Notes under the pieces: generated by a model | The model's database searches: none | Seen by the model: only the letters and a program-made list of their open reading frames with translations | What the model was told of the DNA's origin: nothing | Shown: positions 9,319 to 18,459 of the stretch, piece after piece | Layout of the letters: every line of letters starts with the position of its first letter | Position numbering within the stretch: position 1 is the stretch's first letter | Translations under genes and position numbers: made by a program | DNA from: Ferranicluibacter rubi | Lineage (GTDB): Bacteria; Pseudomonadota; Alphaproteobacteria; Rhizobiales; Rhizobiaceae | DNA: 64,000 bases | Assembly (NCBI RefSeq): GCF_011603255.1 | Contig: NZ_JAANCM010000002.1 | Span: 496,001-560,000 of the forward strand | Direction of reading: 5' to 3'

Positions 9319-10575
9319 ATGAATTTCAAACATACACGGTCCGTCGTCGCCATGGCAGTTCTCGCCGCGATGACAGCAACATCGGCTCACGCAGGTGGTC
9401 TGGAGCGCGGCGGCTACAACATCGACCTTCTGTTCGATCCCTCTGCCTATGCTCTTGAGGCCACGACGACATACGTGAACCCGCAGCGCGACCTGAAGAA
9501 CGGCCGCGACACCAATCCGGCGAACGGCCTTGGCGCCGATGGTCGCGGCGGTGGTTCGACATCGACGCGTGACACGGAAAGCTACTGGGTACCGCGTGTC
9601 GGCATCAAGGCAGCTCTCGGCGATAGCGGCATCGACTGCATGGCCGACTATTCGCAGCCGTTCGGTGCCTACACCAATCCGGGCCGCAACTGGATCGGTG
9701 CCAACGACAATACCAAGACCAAGATCGAAACCGACAACTACGCGGTGACCTGTTCCTATAAGTGGGCCATGGGTCCGGGTAAGATCCGGGTCATCGGTGG
9801 CGGCTTCTACCAGGAGGTCAACGGCTTCAAGGAGCGTCTGGTCGCGCCGAACTTCTACGGTACAGGCAACGGCATCGGTCGCTTGGATCTTGAGGCCAAC
9901 GGATGGGGCGGTCGCGTTGGTCTTGCGTATGAAATTCCGGAATATGCCTTCCTGACGAGCCTTGTTTACAACAGCGAAGTCAAGTTCGACGATATCGAAG
10001 GCACGATCGACCTTAGCGAAGTGCGCGTACCCGGTCCGCTGGGACCGACCCGCCCGATCCAGTTCGGTAAGTATGACATAAGCGGTGAGGCATCCGTACC
10101 GCAGTCGCTGGAGTACAAGATCCAGAGCGGTATCGCACCCGACTGGCTGGCCTTCGGATCGATCAAGTGGACCGACTGGAGCGTGTTGCAGTCGGTCGCC
10201 TTCTGCCCGGCGACAGCAAGTCCTCTGACACCCTGCACCAGCCTCGACCTGCTCTACCGCGACGGCCTGACCGTCACGGCAGGTGTCGGTCACAAGTTCA
10301 ACGATCAGTGGAGCGGCGCCGTCAGCCTGACCTGGGATCGCGGTACTAGCACGGTCATCAATGCGCAGAGCGACACCTGGACGCTCGGCACGGGCGTTGC
10401 CTACAAGCCGGTCGAAAACGTCGAGTTCCGTCTGGCTGGTGCAGTGGGCATCCTGACCAGCGGTTCGTCCCGCTCGACCACCATCAATGGCGTGCCGTTC
10501 GGCAGCAACGTCAGCTATGATTACGGCAACGACGTCGTCACCGCCGTCTCGACGTCGCTGAAAGTTCGCTTCTGA
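9319..10575 (+). CDS. FadL/OmpP1-like outer-membrane protein
   Basis: Probable beta-barrel of the FadL/OmpP1/TodX family, which lets long-chain fatty acids and other hydrophobic compounds cross the outer membrane. The 418-residue product starts at the ATG at 9319 (GGGAGG 5 bases upstream), with a signal peptide ending at Ala-His-Ala (about 22-24). It then has alternating amphipathic strands rich in Tyr/Trp/Gly and ends in the outer-membrane C-terminal signature with a final Phe (Leu-Lys-Val-Arg-Phe). The N-terminal hatch region of FadL is only loosely recognisable, so the substrate is uncertain. It is a single-gene unit with its own AT-rich promoter region and terminator. Confidence 0.75.
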   Translation: MNFKHTRSVVAMAVLAAMTATSAHAGGLERGGYNIDLLFDPSAYALEATTTYVNPQRDLKNGRDTNPANGLGADGRGGGSTSTRDTESYWVPRVGIKAALGDSGIDCMADYSQPFGAYTNPGRNWIGANDNTKTKIETDNYAVTCSYKWAMGPGKIRVIGGGFYQEVNGFKERLVAPNFYGTGNGIGRLDLEANGWGGRVGLAYEIPEYAFLTSLVYNSEVKFDDIEGTIDLSEVRVPGPLGPTRPIQFGKYDISGEASVPQSLEYKIQSGIAPDWLAFGSIKWTDWSVLQSVAFCPATASPLTPCTSLDLLYRDGLTVTAGVGHKFNDQWSGAVSLTWDRGTSTVINAQSDTWTLGTGVAYKPVENVEFRLAGAVGILTSGSSRSTTINGVPFGSNVSYDYGNDVVTAVSTSLKVRF

Positions 10576-10600
10576 TCCATCGCGACCAGATGCAAAGTCA

Positions 10601-10632
10601 AAGAGCGCCCGGTTCAAAGCCGGGCGCTTTTG
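10601..10632 (+). terminator. Terminator after the FadL-like gene
   Basis: A perfect 9-bp GC-rich stem (10604-10612 with 10620-10628) is followed by a run of T (about 10628-10631). It lies 25 bases after the stop. Confidence 0.8.
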
Positions 10633-11341
10633 CGTTTGGAGACGCAGGTGCGTGAGGCGAGCCCGTATTCGGGTAGAGCGGTGGATACGGCGGGTCGACC
10701 TCTACGATGCGCTGTGGGTGACGATGACGCAGCGCCGCCGACCGCGTACCGTGTCGATCGTCAGGGCTCGCAGTTCGCGACATCCATAGACGGTCAACTG
10801 CCGTCTCGCAGTCAGGCGCGATCTGCAGGTGGTGGCTGAACCTGAAAGAGAAGAGTGCGACGGGAAATCGCCTCCTGACACACGCATTTTGTGACGATTC
10901 CGCAACACGCGGTTTGAATGGTTTGGTGGCCCCCGCAGGCCCTTGTTTCAGTCTATTTCCCGCCACAAACAGAGAGCATCGATCTCCTGCCGCAGGAAGA
11001 TGAACCCCGAGCGAACCAAGAGTGCTCCAAGGGGAACAATTTTCGGCAGGTGAAACGAAGTAGTGATGTTTCATGATGTTACATGGCGAACTTCGAGAAC
11101 ATCGACGGGTGGAACCGGTATGGGGAACCCCGGATCTGCAGAGGATCGAGACAGGGCCGCAGTGTCGCCGAAAATCGGCGCTAGCCTGGCTTTGACACTC
11201 AAGGAGACGGCAGCCGGCAGCGGTTGCGACAGGGGAATGCGGGCGAGGGGTCGCTGCGGCATTTCGGCAGGCATGGACCGAGTGGGGAAGCGCCGGATCG
11301 AACATGAGGCGAGCCGGGTTGAACGGAAGATTTTGACGAAT
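10633..11341. other. Long gene-free stretch upstream of exoR
   Basis: About 700 bases with no convincing coding sequence on either strand; the short open frames lack ribosome sites and recognisable products. It most likely contains the exoR promoter and a long leader. A small dyad TGAAAC (11051-11056) / GTTTCA (11068-11073) could be an operator. A frame continuous with exoR is open back to about 11063, but an N-terminal extension there would bury the ExoR signal peptide, so I reject it. Confidence 0.5.
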
Positions 11342-12139
11342 ATGCTACGCGAATGCAGGTCGTTGACGTTGGTGGTATTGAGTTTGGCGGCAGCGCTTGG
11401 GGCGTCTTGCGGTGCGGTTCGCGCCTTTGACCCCAATGCCGGCGTCACGAAGGAATCCGGTCCGTTCGCACTCTTCAAATTCGGCTTCTCCGCCTACAAG
11501 AACGGCCGCAAGGATGAGGCCATCGAGGCTTATCGCTATGCCGCCGAAAAGGGCCATACGGCGTCTCGCTGGGCTCTGGCCAACATGTATGCCGATGGTG
11601 ACGGTGTCACCGAAAACGACCTCGAAGCCTTCAAGATCTATAGCGAGATCGCCGAGAATGGTGTTGAGCCAGGCTCGCAGGATACGGGCTATTTCGTCAA
11701 CGCGCTGATCTCTCTCGCCGGCTATTACCGCCGCGGCATTCCCGATACACCCGTTTCCGCCGACCTCAGCCAGGCGCGTCAGCTCTACTTCCAGGCTGCC
11801 TCGACCTTCGGTGTCGCGGAAGCCCAGTTCCAGCTGGCCAAGATGCTGCTGTCCGGTGATGGCGGCAGCGTCAATGTCCAGCAGGCCAAGAAGTGGCTGA
11901 ACCGCGCCCGCAAGAAGGGCCATGCTGGCGCCATGGGCGTCTTCGGCAACGTCATCTTCCAGGAAGGCCAGACCGTTCGCGGCCTCGCCTACATGACGGC
12001 AGCGCTCGACCAGTGCTCGCCGAAGGACCGTCAGTGGCTGCAGCCGATGCAGGAGCAGGCCTTCTCGCTTGCCACCGAGTCCGATCGCCGCGTCGCGATC
12101 AACATGTCCCACGCCATCCGTCCGGGCGAAGCGGACTGA
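11342..12139 (+). CDS. exoR: ExoR, periplasmic Sel1-repeat inhibitor of the ChvG/ExoS sensor
   Basis: In Sinorhizobium and Agrobacterium, ExoR is a secreted periplasmic protein that binds the sensor kinase ExoS/ChvG and holds the ChvI pathway off. Acid or host conditions cause its proteolysis and switch on exopolysaccharide and virulence programmes and switch off motility. This 265-residue product matches by length (about 268 in S. meliloti), by a signal peptide ending at Ala-Val-Arg-Ala, by the mature start Phe-Asp-x-Asn-Ala-Gly-Val-Thr-Lys, and by Sel1/TPR-like repeats from about 45 to 230. The ATG at 11342 is chosen because it places the signal peptide at the N-terminus. ChvI feedback on exoR is known from relatives; no site was identified here. 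Confidence 0.93.
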   Translation: MLRECRSLTLVVLSLAAALGASCGAVRAFDPNAGVTKESGPFALFKFGFSAYKNGRKDEAIEAYRYAAEKGHTASRWALANMYADGDGVTENDLEAFKIYSEIAENGVEPGSQDTGYFVNALISLAGYYRRGIPDTPVSADLSQARQLYFQAASTFGVAEAQFQLAKMLLSGDGGSVNVQQAKKWLNRARKKGHAGAMGVFGNVIFQEGQTVRGLAYMTAALDQCSPKDRQWLQPMQEQAFSLATESDRRVAINMSHAIRPGEAD

Positions 12140-12239
12140 GCACTCCGTCGCCGCTCAACCGATTCTGAAAAATGCTGTTGAGCGCCGATACGGCGTCACC
12201 TCCGTGACCTCCGATCATAACCGTTCGACGCTAGACGTT

Positions 12240-13046
12240 TCAGGCAGCAACGACGTCGATTGGCGTGAAGTCGAAATGTGCGATGACGGGCACGTGGTCG
12301 GACGGCTTTTCCCAAGCGCGGACATGCTTCTCGATATCGGTGGAGATGAGCTTGTCGGTCGCCTCGGGCGACAGCATCAGATGGTCGATACGAATGCCAT
12401 GGTTCTTGGGCCAAGCGCCGGCCTGATAATCCCAGAAGGAATAGTGCGAGGCGGCGTCGGTCGTGGCGCGAACGGCGTCGGTGAGGCCCAACTGTTCCAG
12501 TCGGCGAAAGGCTGCCCGCGTGCGCGGCAGGAAGAGGGCGTCGTTCTCCCAGACGCGCGGGTCCCAGCAGTCATGCGGCTCCGCGATCACATTGTAGTCG
12601 CCGGCAAGGATCAGCGGCTCTTCCAGCGTCAGCCGTGATGCCGCGAAGGCCTGAAGACGCTCCATCCAGCTAAGCTTGTAGGTGTATTTCTCCGTTTCCG
12701 GCGGGTTGCCGTTCGGGAGATAGAGCGAGCACACCCGGATGACCCCGCCTTCGACGGAAAACACACCTTCGATGAAGCGTGACTGTACGTCCTCGTCATC
12801 GCCGGCAAGGCCGTTGGTGATCTCGTCCGGCTTGATGCGCGTCAGAAGCGCGACGCCGTTGAAGCCCTTCTGGCCATGGGTGAAGACATGGTAGCCGAGC
12901 GCCTCGATCTCGGCGCGGGGAAAGCCCTCATCGACCGTCTTGATCTCCTGCAGGCAGGCGATGTCGGGTCGGGACTCCTGCAGCCAGGCAAGGAGAGCGT
13001 CGATGCGGGCCCTGACGCCGTTGATGTTCCAGGTCGCGATCTTCAT
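12240..13046 (-). CDS. xthA: Exodeoxyribonuclease III (AP endonuclease)
   Basis: Removes abasic sites and 3'-blocking groups in base excision repair. The 268-residue endonuclease/exonuclease/phosphatase-fold protein starts with Met-Lys-Ile-Ala-Thr-Trp-Asn-Ile-Asn-Gly, contains Leu-Gln-Glu-x-Lys (metal-binding Glu near residue 34), Ala-Gly-Asp-Tyr-Asn (catalytic Asp/Asn) and Ser-Asp-His-Val-Pro near the C-terminus. Length and motifs are typical. It is convergent with exoR and divergent from cls. The open frame extends far upstream antisense to cls, but the conserved N-terminus fixes the start at 13046. Confidence 0.96.
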   Translation of the reverse strand: MKIATWNINGVRARIDALLAWLQESRPDIACLQEIKTVDEGFPRAEIEALGYHVFTHGQKGFNGVALLTRIKPDEITNGLAGDDEDVQSRFIEGVFSVEGGVIRVCSLYLPNGNPPETEKYTYKLSWMERLQAFAASRLTLEEPLILAGDYNVIAEPHDCWDPRVWENDALFLPRTRAAFRRLEQLGLTDAVRATTDAASHYSFWDYQAGAWPKNHGIRIDHLMLSPEATDKLISTDIEKHVRAWEKPSDHVPVIAHFDFTPIDVVAA

Positions 13047-13280
13047 GGTCTCTGTCTCCCGTGGCTGCCGCCTCGTCTTAAAGCGCACCGCACGCTTTGA
13101 CAAACGCGTCGGCGGGAAAATCGTTGTTCCCGGTATCCGATGCCCGTGAGGGTGAGAAGATAGGAGAACGCCAATAATCTCCGGCCTGAGATACACGTTT
13201 ACCTTCCGATGCGCTAAGTCAGCAGATGACGTCACAGACACGTCACGCCACTGTTGATGAGAAGGGATAGACCGGGGAGC

Positions 13281-14744
13281 ATGATCCAGACGCTTGCCAC
13301 CTACTGGCCGCACATTCTCGCCGTTCTCTCGGTGCTCATAGGCGTTCCCGCTGCCATCCATGCCACCATGACCAAGGATGAGGTGCGGGCGGCGCTCGGC
13401 TGGGTCGGCGTCATCGTTCTCTCTCCGGTCCTCGGCGCCATCATCTATGCCGTCGCCGGTATCAACCGCATCCGGCGCAGCTCCATCGGCCTGCAGCGTT
13501 CGCTGCTCAAGGACCGGACGGCCGACGCGCTGCGGCGCTTCGATGTCAACGATGCCCTCGTCGCCGAACACTTCGGTCAGCGCTTCTGCTCGATGAAGGT
13601 TCTCGGCGACAAGGTCAGCCGTCACCACATGTCGGCCGGCAACAGAATCGTTATGCTGGAAGGCGGTGACATCGCCTATGCCCGCATGCTGGAGGCGATT
13701 GCCGGTGCCACGCGCTCCATCCTGCTGGAGACCTACATCTTCGACCGGGACCCGATCGGCCTGCGCTTTGCCGATGCATTGATTGCGGCCGCCGAGCGTG
13801 GCGTTGAGGTACGGGTGCTGATCGACGCGGTCGGTGCGCGCTATTCCGTGCCGAGCATTGTCGGCCATCTGCGCAAGGGTGGCGTGACCACACGGACCTT
13901 CAACGGCAATATCGTCATGGGGTTGCGTTTGCCCTATGCGAACCTCCGCACACACCGGAAGATCCTCGTGGTCGATGGCAGTGTCGCCTATACCGGCGGT
14001 ATGAACATCCGCGCCGGCTTCACATCGGAATTCGCAGCGGGCGAGGAAGCGCACGACACGCATTTCGAGGTGCGGGGTCCCGTGGTCGCCGATCTGCTGC
14101 ATGTCGCCTGCGAGGACTGGCAGTTCGCCGTTGGCGAGGTGCTGGAAGGCGACATCTGGGGCGTCGATCCGCCGCCGGACAGCGAGCGCAAGTCGCCGAT
14201 GATCCTGCGCGCCATACCCACCGGGCCAGACCGCGCCAACGAGGCCAATCACAAGATGCTGATGGGGGCGATCTCGGTCGCTCGCAAAAGTATCCGGATC
14301 ATGTCGCCCTACTTCCTGCCGGATCGGGAACTGGTGAGTGCCTTGGTGACAGCGGCACTGCGTGGCGTCGACGTCGACATCATCGTGCCCGCCGTCAACA
14401 ATCTGACGCTCGTCGATCGGGCCATGACCGCGCAGTTTGACCAAGTTCTGAAAGGCGGTTGCCGGGTCTGGCGGGCACAGGGCACCTTCAACCATTCCAA
14501 GCTGCTGACCATCGATGGACGCTGGTCCTATATCGGTTCCTCGAACATCGATCCGAGATCGCTGCGGCTCAATTTCGAGATCGACCTCGAGGTGCTCGAT
14601 ACGACGTTCGCCGCTGATCTTGAGCGCCGTTTCGAAGCCGTGCGCGGCGCGTCGACTGAGGTGACTCTGGCCGGGCTCCGTGCCCGGCCGTTCTTGACGC
14701 GACTTCTCTACCGGGTCTTCTGGCTTGGGTCGCCATATCTTTAA
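13281..14744 (+). CDS. cls: Cardiolipin synthase (phospholipase D superfamily)
   Basis: Condenses two phosphatidylglycerol molecules into cardiolipin and glycerol at the inner membrane. The 487-residue product has two N-terminal membrane helices (about 5-25 and 33-56) and two HKD active-site motifs: His225-x-Lys227-x4-Asp232 and His405-x-Lys407-x4-Asp412. The start at 13281 has GGGGAG just upstream. Length and topology match bacterial ClsA. It is divergent from xthA and convergent with erpA, with a shared hairpin between them. Confidence 0.93.
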   Translation: MIQTLATYWPHILAVLSVLIGVPAAIHATMTKDEVRAALGWVGVIVLSPVLGAIIYAVAGINRIRRSSIGLQRSLLKDRTADALRRFDVNDALVAEHFGQRFCSMKVLGDKVSRHHMSAGNRIVMLEGGDIAYARMLEAIAGATRSILLETYIFDRDPIGLRFADALIAAAERGVEVRVLIDAVGARYSVPSIVGHLRKGGVTTRTFNGNIVMGLRLPYANLRTHRKILVVDGSVAYTGGMNIRAGFTSEFAAGEEAHDTHFEVRGPVVADLLHVACEDWQFAVGEVLEGDIWGVDPPPDSERKSPMILRAIPTGPDRANEANHKMLMGAISVARKSIRIMSPYFLPDRELVSALVTAALRGVDVDIIVPAVNNLTLVDRAMTAQFDQVLKGGCRVWRAQGTFNHSKLLTIDGRWSYIGSSNIDPRSLRLNFEIDLEVLDTTFAADLERRFEAVRGASTEVTLAGLRARPFLTRLLYRVFWLGSPYL

Positions 14745-14770
14745 TGTATACCTTACAGCAAGTTATACAT
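14744..14770. terminator. Hairpin between convergent cls and erpA
   Basis: 11-base arms (14744-14754 and 14760-14770) pair with one mismatch around a 5-base loop; T-rich sequence follows on the plus strand. It sits in the 39-base gap between the two stop codons and could end transcription from both sides. The stem is AT-rich, so it may be weak. Confidence 0.45.
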
Positions 14771-14783
14771 GTTTTCTGATCTG

Positions 14784-15116
14784 TTAGATCGAGAAGCTGG
14801 TCCCGCAGCCACAGCTCGCAACCGCGTTCGGATTGCGGATCTGGAAGGACTGGCCGAGAAGATTGTCGACGAAGTCGATCTCGGACCCCTCCATATAGAC
14901 GAGCGACAGGCTGTCGATCAGCACTTTCGCTTCGCCCTTCTCCAGAACGAGATCGTCGTCCGATCCATCGTCGACGAGATCGAACTTATAGGAGAAGCCG
15001 GAGCAGCCGCCGCCTTCGACGGAAACACGCATCGCGTGCTTCTCCGCATCGCCTTTGAGAATCGTGCCGATGCGCTTTGCGGCGGAATCGGAGAGAGTAA
15101 CGGTGGTCTCGGTCAT
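14784..15116 (-). CDS. erpA: Iron-sulfur cluster insertion protein ErpA (A-type carrier)
   Basis: Carries and inserts Fe-S clusters into apo-proteins. The 110-residue HesB/IscA-fold protein has the three conserved cysteines, Cys38, Cys102 and Cys104 (Cys-Gly-Cys-Gly near the C-terminus). The start at 15116 is preferred over an upstream ATG because GGAG lies at the right distance and it gives the common Met-Thr-Glu N-terminus. It is divergent from dgt, and this erpA-dgt pairing is common in Rhizobiales. ErpA and IscA cannot be cleanly separated from sequence alone. Confidence 0.88.
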   Translation of the reverse strand: MTETTVTLSDSAAKRIGTILKGDAEKHAMRVSVEGGGCSGFSYKFDLVDDGSDDDLVLEKGEAKVLIDSLSLVYMEGSEIDFVDNLLGQSFQIRNPNAVASCGCGTSFSI

Positions 15117-15315
15117 TCTGGTGTCTCCTGCCGGGGTCAAGATCCGGAGAGTTTGTCGCCGCTTACGGCGAAATCTGTATCCATGGTCTGCGCTGCGGCC
15201 GCCAACGTCATGATTCTGAACGGATCATGCCGTAGAGTAACAGTCCATGCTTTCATGCGGCCAACACTATAGGTATGAAGGCTTTAAAACCGCGTCAATG
15301 GGATGCTGCATGCAA

Positions 15316-16533
15316 ATGGCTTTGGACAAGGATGCACTGGGTTTCGGCACCGGACAACGGGCGATTTTCGCGTCCGATCCCTGGACGAACAGGGGGCGCC
15401 TTCACCCCGAGGGCACCAGCACGACGCGTTCCGATTTCCAGCGCGACCGCGACCGTATCGTCCATACCACGGCCTTCCGCCGGCTGAAGCATAAAACACA
15501 GGTCTTCATCGCCGCCGATGGTGATCACTACCGCACCCGGCTGACCCACACGATCGAGGTGGCGCAGATCGCGCGGGCGCTTGCACGCGCGATGCGTCTC
15601 GATGAGGATCTGGCGGAGGGTGTCGCGCTCGTCCACGATTTCGGCCACACCCCCTTCGGTCACACGGGCGAGGATGCCCTTCAGGACGTGCTCTCCGCCC
15701 ACGGTGGATTCGATCACAACGCGCAGTCGCTGCGTATCGTCACCAAGCTGGAGCGACGCTACGCCGAGTTCGACGGGCTGAACCTCACATGGGAGAGCCT
15801 AGAGGGGCTGGTCAAGCACAACGGACCTCTAACGGGGCCGGCGGCCGATCCGCTCCATCCCGTCGTGCCGCAACCGATCCTCGATTATTGCGCTTTGCAC
15901 GATCTGGAGCTTGGCACGTTCGCCAGCCTTGAGGCACAGGTGGCGGCCATCGCCGACGATATCGCCTACAACACGCATGACATCGATGATGGCCTGCGCT
16001 CGGGTTACCTGACCTTCGACATGCTGGAAGAGATCCCGTTTCTCGCCAGCCTCATGCAGGAAGTCCGGGCGAAATATCCGGGTCTGGAGGCGGCCCGCTT
16101 CACCCATGAGATCATGCGCAGGCAGATCACCGCCATGGTCGAGGACGTCATCGGCGTCGCGCAAGGCAACCTGCGCGACATCCGCCCGGAAAGTGCCACC
16201 GACATCCGCATGGCCGGACGTGTCATTGCCACCTTTTCTCCCGAAATGGCGGAGACCGACCGGCAGATCAAGCGCATGCTGATGACCCGCATCTATCGCC
16301 ACGCCGACGTCATGCGGGTGCGCGAGAACGCCGCTAGGATCGTCGTCGATCTCTACCATGCCTTCATGGCCGAGCCGCGCGAGATGCAGACGCACTACTG
16401 GATCGATCAGATTGCCGGGCTCGCGGAGCCCGCAAAGGCCCGTCATGTCGCCGATTATATCGCCGGAATGACCGATACCTACGCGATTTCCACGCACCGG
16501 CGTTTGTTTGACCACACCCCGGATTTGCGCTAG
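15316..16533 (+). CDS. dgt: Deoxyguanosinetriphosphate triphosphohydrolase-like protein
   Basis: HD-domain hydrolase that splits dNTPs into nucleoside and triphosphate. The 405-residue product has the family N-terminus with an Arg-x-x-Phe-Gln-Arg-Asp-Arg-Asp-Arg stretch, a Thr-His-Thr-x-Glu-Val motif, and the metal-binding His107-Asp108 in [10 protein letters not shown]. It is of the shorter type 2 class common in alphaproteobacteria. The start is uncertain: 15316 fits relatives, while 15310 and 15298 are also in frame and neither has a strong ribosome site. argS follows about 100 bases downstream. Confidence 0.9.
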   Translation: MALDKDALGFGTGQRAIFASDPWTNRGRLHPEGTSTTRSDFQRDRDRIVHTTAFRRLKHKTQVFIAADGDHYRTRLTHTIEVAQIARALARAMRLDEDLAEGVALVHDFGHTPFGHTGEDALQDVLSAHGGFDHNAQSLRIVTKLERRYAEFDGLNLTWESLEGLVKHNGPLTGPAADPLHPVVPQPILDYCALHDLELGTFASLEAQVAAIADDIAYNTHDIDDGLRSGYLTFDMLEEIPFLASLMQEVRAKYPGLEAARFTHEIMRRQITAMVEDVIGVAQGNLRDIRPESATDIRMAGRVIATFSPEMAETDRQIKRMLMTRIYRHADVMRVRENAARIVVDLYHAFMAEPREMQTHYWIDQIAGLAEPAKARHVADYIAGMTDTYAISTHRRLFDHTPDLR

Positions 16534-16637
16534 AGCGCCAGCCACCCGCCCGGTCGCAGATCTTGGTCTGTCAGAGCCGGGCCACCTTGATGCGGACCGC
16601 GGCCTGATGAGGCGCGCCCTCCCGGACGATGGATATC

Positions 16638-18398
16638 ATGAACATTTACACCGACCTCGAAGCCAGAGTGAAGAACGTCCTTGAAGCCATTGATCTGGTA
16701 AAGGAAAAGCGCTCAGAGGTCGATTTCCAGCGTGTTGCGGTCGAGACTCCGCGCGACCCGAGCCATGGTGACGTCGCCACCAACGCCGCCATGGTGCTGG
16801 CAAAGCCGCTGGGTACCAATCCCCGTTCGCTCGCCGAAACCATTGCCGCAGCGCTCCGGGAAGATGCCGATATCGCCGAGGTCTCCGTCGCCGGCCCGGG
16901 CTTCATCAACATCCGCCTGTCGGTCGGCTACTGGCAGAAGCTTCTGGCGGCGATCGTCACCGCCGGCGACACCTATGGCCGGAGCCAGGTCGGCGCCGGA
17001 CGCAGGATCAATGTCGAGTACGTCTCCGCCAACCCGACCGGCCCCATGCATGTCGGCCACTGCCGGGGCGCGGTGGTGGGCGACACGCTGGCCAACCTGC
17101 TCGGCTTCGCCGGCTGGGATGTGACCAAGGAATACTACATCAACGATGCGGGCTCGCAGATCGACGTCCTCGCCAAGTCCGCCATGCTGCGGTATCGCGA
17201 AGCTCTGGGCGAAACGATCGGGGAGATCCCGGCAGGTCTCTATCCCGGCGATTATCTCGTGCCGGTCGGGCAGGCGCTCGCGGACGAGTTCGGTTCGAGC
17301 CTGCTTGGCATGCCTGAAGACGGGTGGATGCCGCTCGTCAAGGAGCGCACCATCGCGGCGATGATGGCGATGATCCGCGAGGATCTGGCCGCGCTCAACG
17401 TCCATCACGACGTCTTCTTTTCAGAGCGCACGCTGCATGCCGACGGCGCCCAGCGTATCCGCTCCGCCATCAACGACCTGACGTTCAAAGGCCATGTCTA
17501 CAAGGGAAGCCTGCCGCCGCCGAAGGGGCAGGTGCCGGAAGATTGGGAAGACCGCGAGCAGACGCTGTTCCGCTCGACGGATGTCGGCGACGATATTGAT
17601 CGCCCGCTGATCAAGTCCGACGGCTCCTACACCTATTTCGCAGCCGACGTCGCCTATTTCAAGGACAAGTTCGACCGTAACTTCGAGGAGATGATCTACG
17701 TGCTGGGCGCGGACCATGGCGGCTACGTCAAGCGGCTGGAGGCGCTCGCGCGCGCCGTCTCCGGCGGCTCGGTCAAACTGACCGTGCTCCTCTGCCAACT
17801 CGTCAAGCTGTACCGTAATGGCGAGCCGGTGAAGATGTCGAAGCGGTCCGGCGATTTCGTTACGCTGCGCGATGTCGTGGACGAGGTCGGCCGGGATTCC
17901 GTGCGCTTCATGATGATCTACCGGAAGAATTCCGAGCCGCTCGATTTCGATTTCGCCAAGGTCACCGAGCAGTCGAAGGACAACCCGGTCTTCTACGTTC
18001 AATATGCCCACGCGCGTTGCCGTTCGATCTTCCGGCAGGCTGCGGAAGCGTTTCCGGATCTCGACCTTGATGCCGTCGACTATACACAGGCCCTGGGGAC
18101 GCATATCGCGGATCCTAGCGAGTTGCAGTTGGTCGCGAAGCTGGCAGAATATCCGCGGGTGATCGAGTCGGCAGCGCTGGCGCAAGAGCCGCATCGCATC
18201 GCATTTTACCTCTATGATCTGGCCAGCGCGTTCCATGGGCATTGGAACAAGGGCAAAGATTTTCCGGGCTTACGCTTTATTAACGATAAAAGTAGAGAAT
18301 TGAGCCTTGCCAGACTAGGACTGGTGCATGCGGTTGCCTCCGTTTTGAGGTCCGGCCTTGGTATCACAGGGACGGACGCCCCGAACGAGATGCGGTAG
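16638..18398 (+). CDS. argS: Arginyl-tRNA synthetase
   Basis: Charges tRNA-Arg. The 586-residue class I synthetase has the N-terminal additional domain, the HIGH-type His-Val-Gly-His in [10 protein letters not shown], a Lys-Met-Ser-Lys-Arg loop, and a DALR anticodon-binding domain at the C-terminus. The start at 16638 (Met-Asn-Ile-Tyr) matches relatives; an in-frame ATG at 16629 is an alternative. It heads a forward run with the SPOR gene 61 bases downstream, an order conserved in Rhizobiaceae. Confidence 0.96.
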   Translation: MNIYTDLEARVKNVLEAIDLVKEKRSEVDFQRVAVETPRDPSHGDVATNAAMVLAKPLGTNPRSLAETIAAALREDADIAEVSVAGPGFINIRLSVGYWQKLLAAIVTAGDTYGRSQVGAGRRINVEYVSANPTGPMHVGHCRGAVVGDTLANLLGFAGWDVTKEYYINDAGSQIDVLAKSAMLRYREALGETIGEIPAGLYPGDYLVPVGQALADEFGSSLLGMPEDGWMPLVKERTIAAMMAMIREDLAALNVHHDVFFSERTLHADGAQRIRSAINDLTFKGHVYKGSLPPPKGQVPEDWEDREQTLFRSTDVGDDIDRPLIKSDGSYTYFAADVAYFKDKFDRNFEEMIYVLGADHGGYVKRLEALARAVSGGSVKLTVLLCQLVKLYRNGEPVKMSKRSGDFVTLRDVVDEVGRDSVRFMMIYRKNSEPLDFDFAKVTEQSKDNPVFYVQYAHARCRSIFRQAAEAFPDLDLDAVDYTQALGTHIADPSELQLVAKLAEYPRVIESAALAQEPHRIAFYLYDLASAFHGHWNKGKDFPGLRFINDKSRELSLARLGLVHAVASVLRSGLGITGTDAPNEMR

Positions 18399-18459
18399 CA
18401 TGTCACCATTTCCCCATATTGGACTGGCACGACCGGCCCGGTATATGTGAGTGGAGCGA

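Noticed and set aside
11063-11341. N-terminal extension of ExoR to 11063
   Set aside because: It would place the signal peptide in the middle of the protein; the 265-residue form matches the known family.
13047-14495. A possible long N-terminal extension of XthA running antisense through cls
   Set aside because: XthA starts with its conserved Met-Lys-Ile-Ala-Thr-Trp-Asn at 13046; the extension has no recognisable domain and overlaps cls completely.
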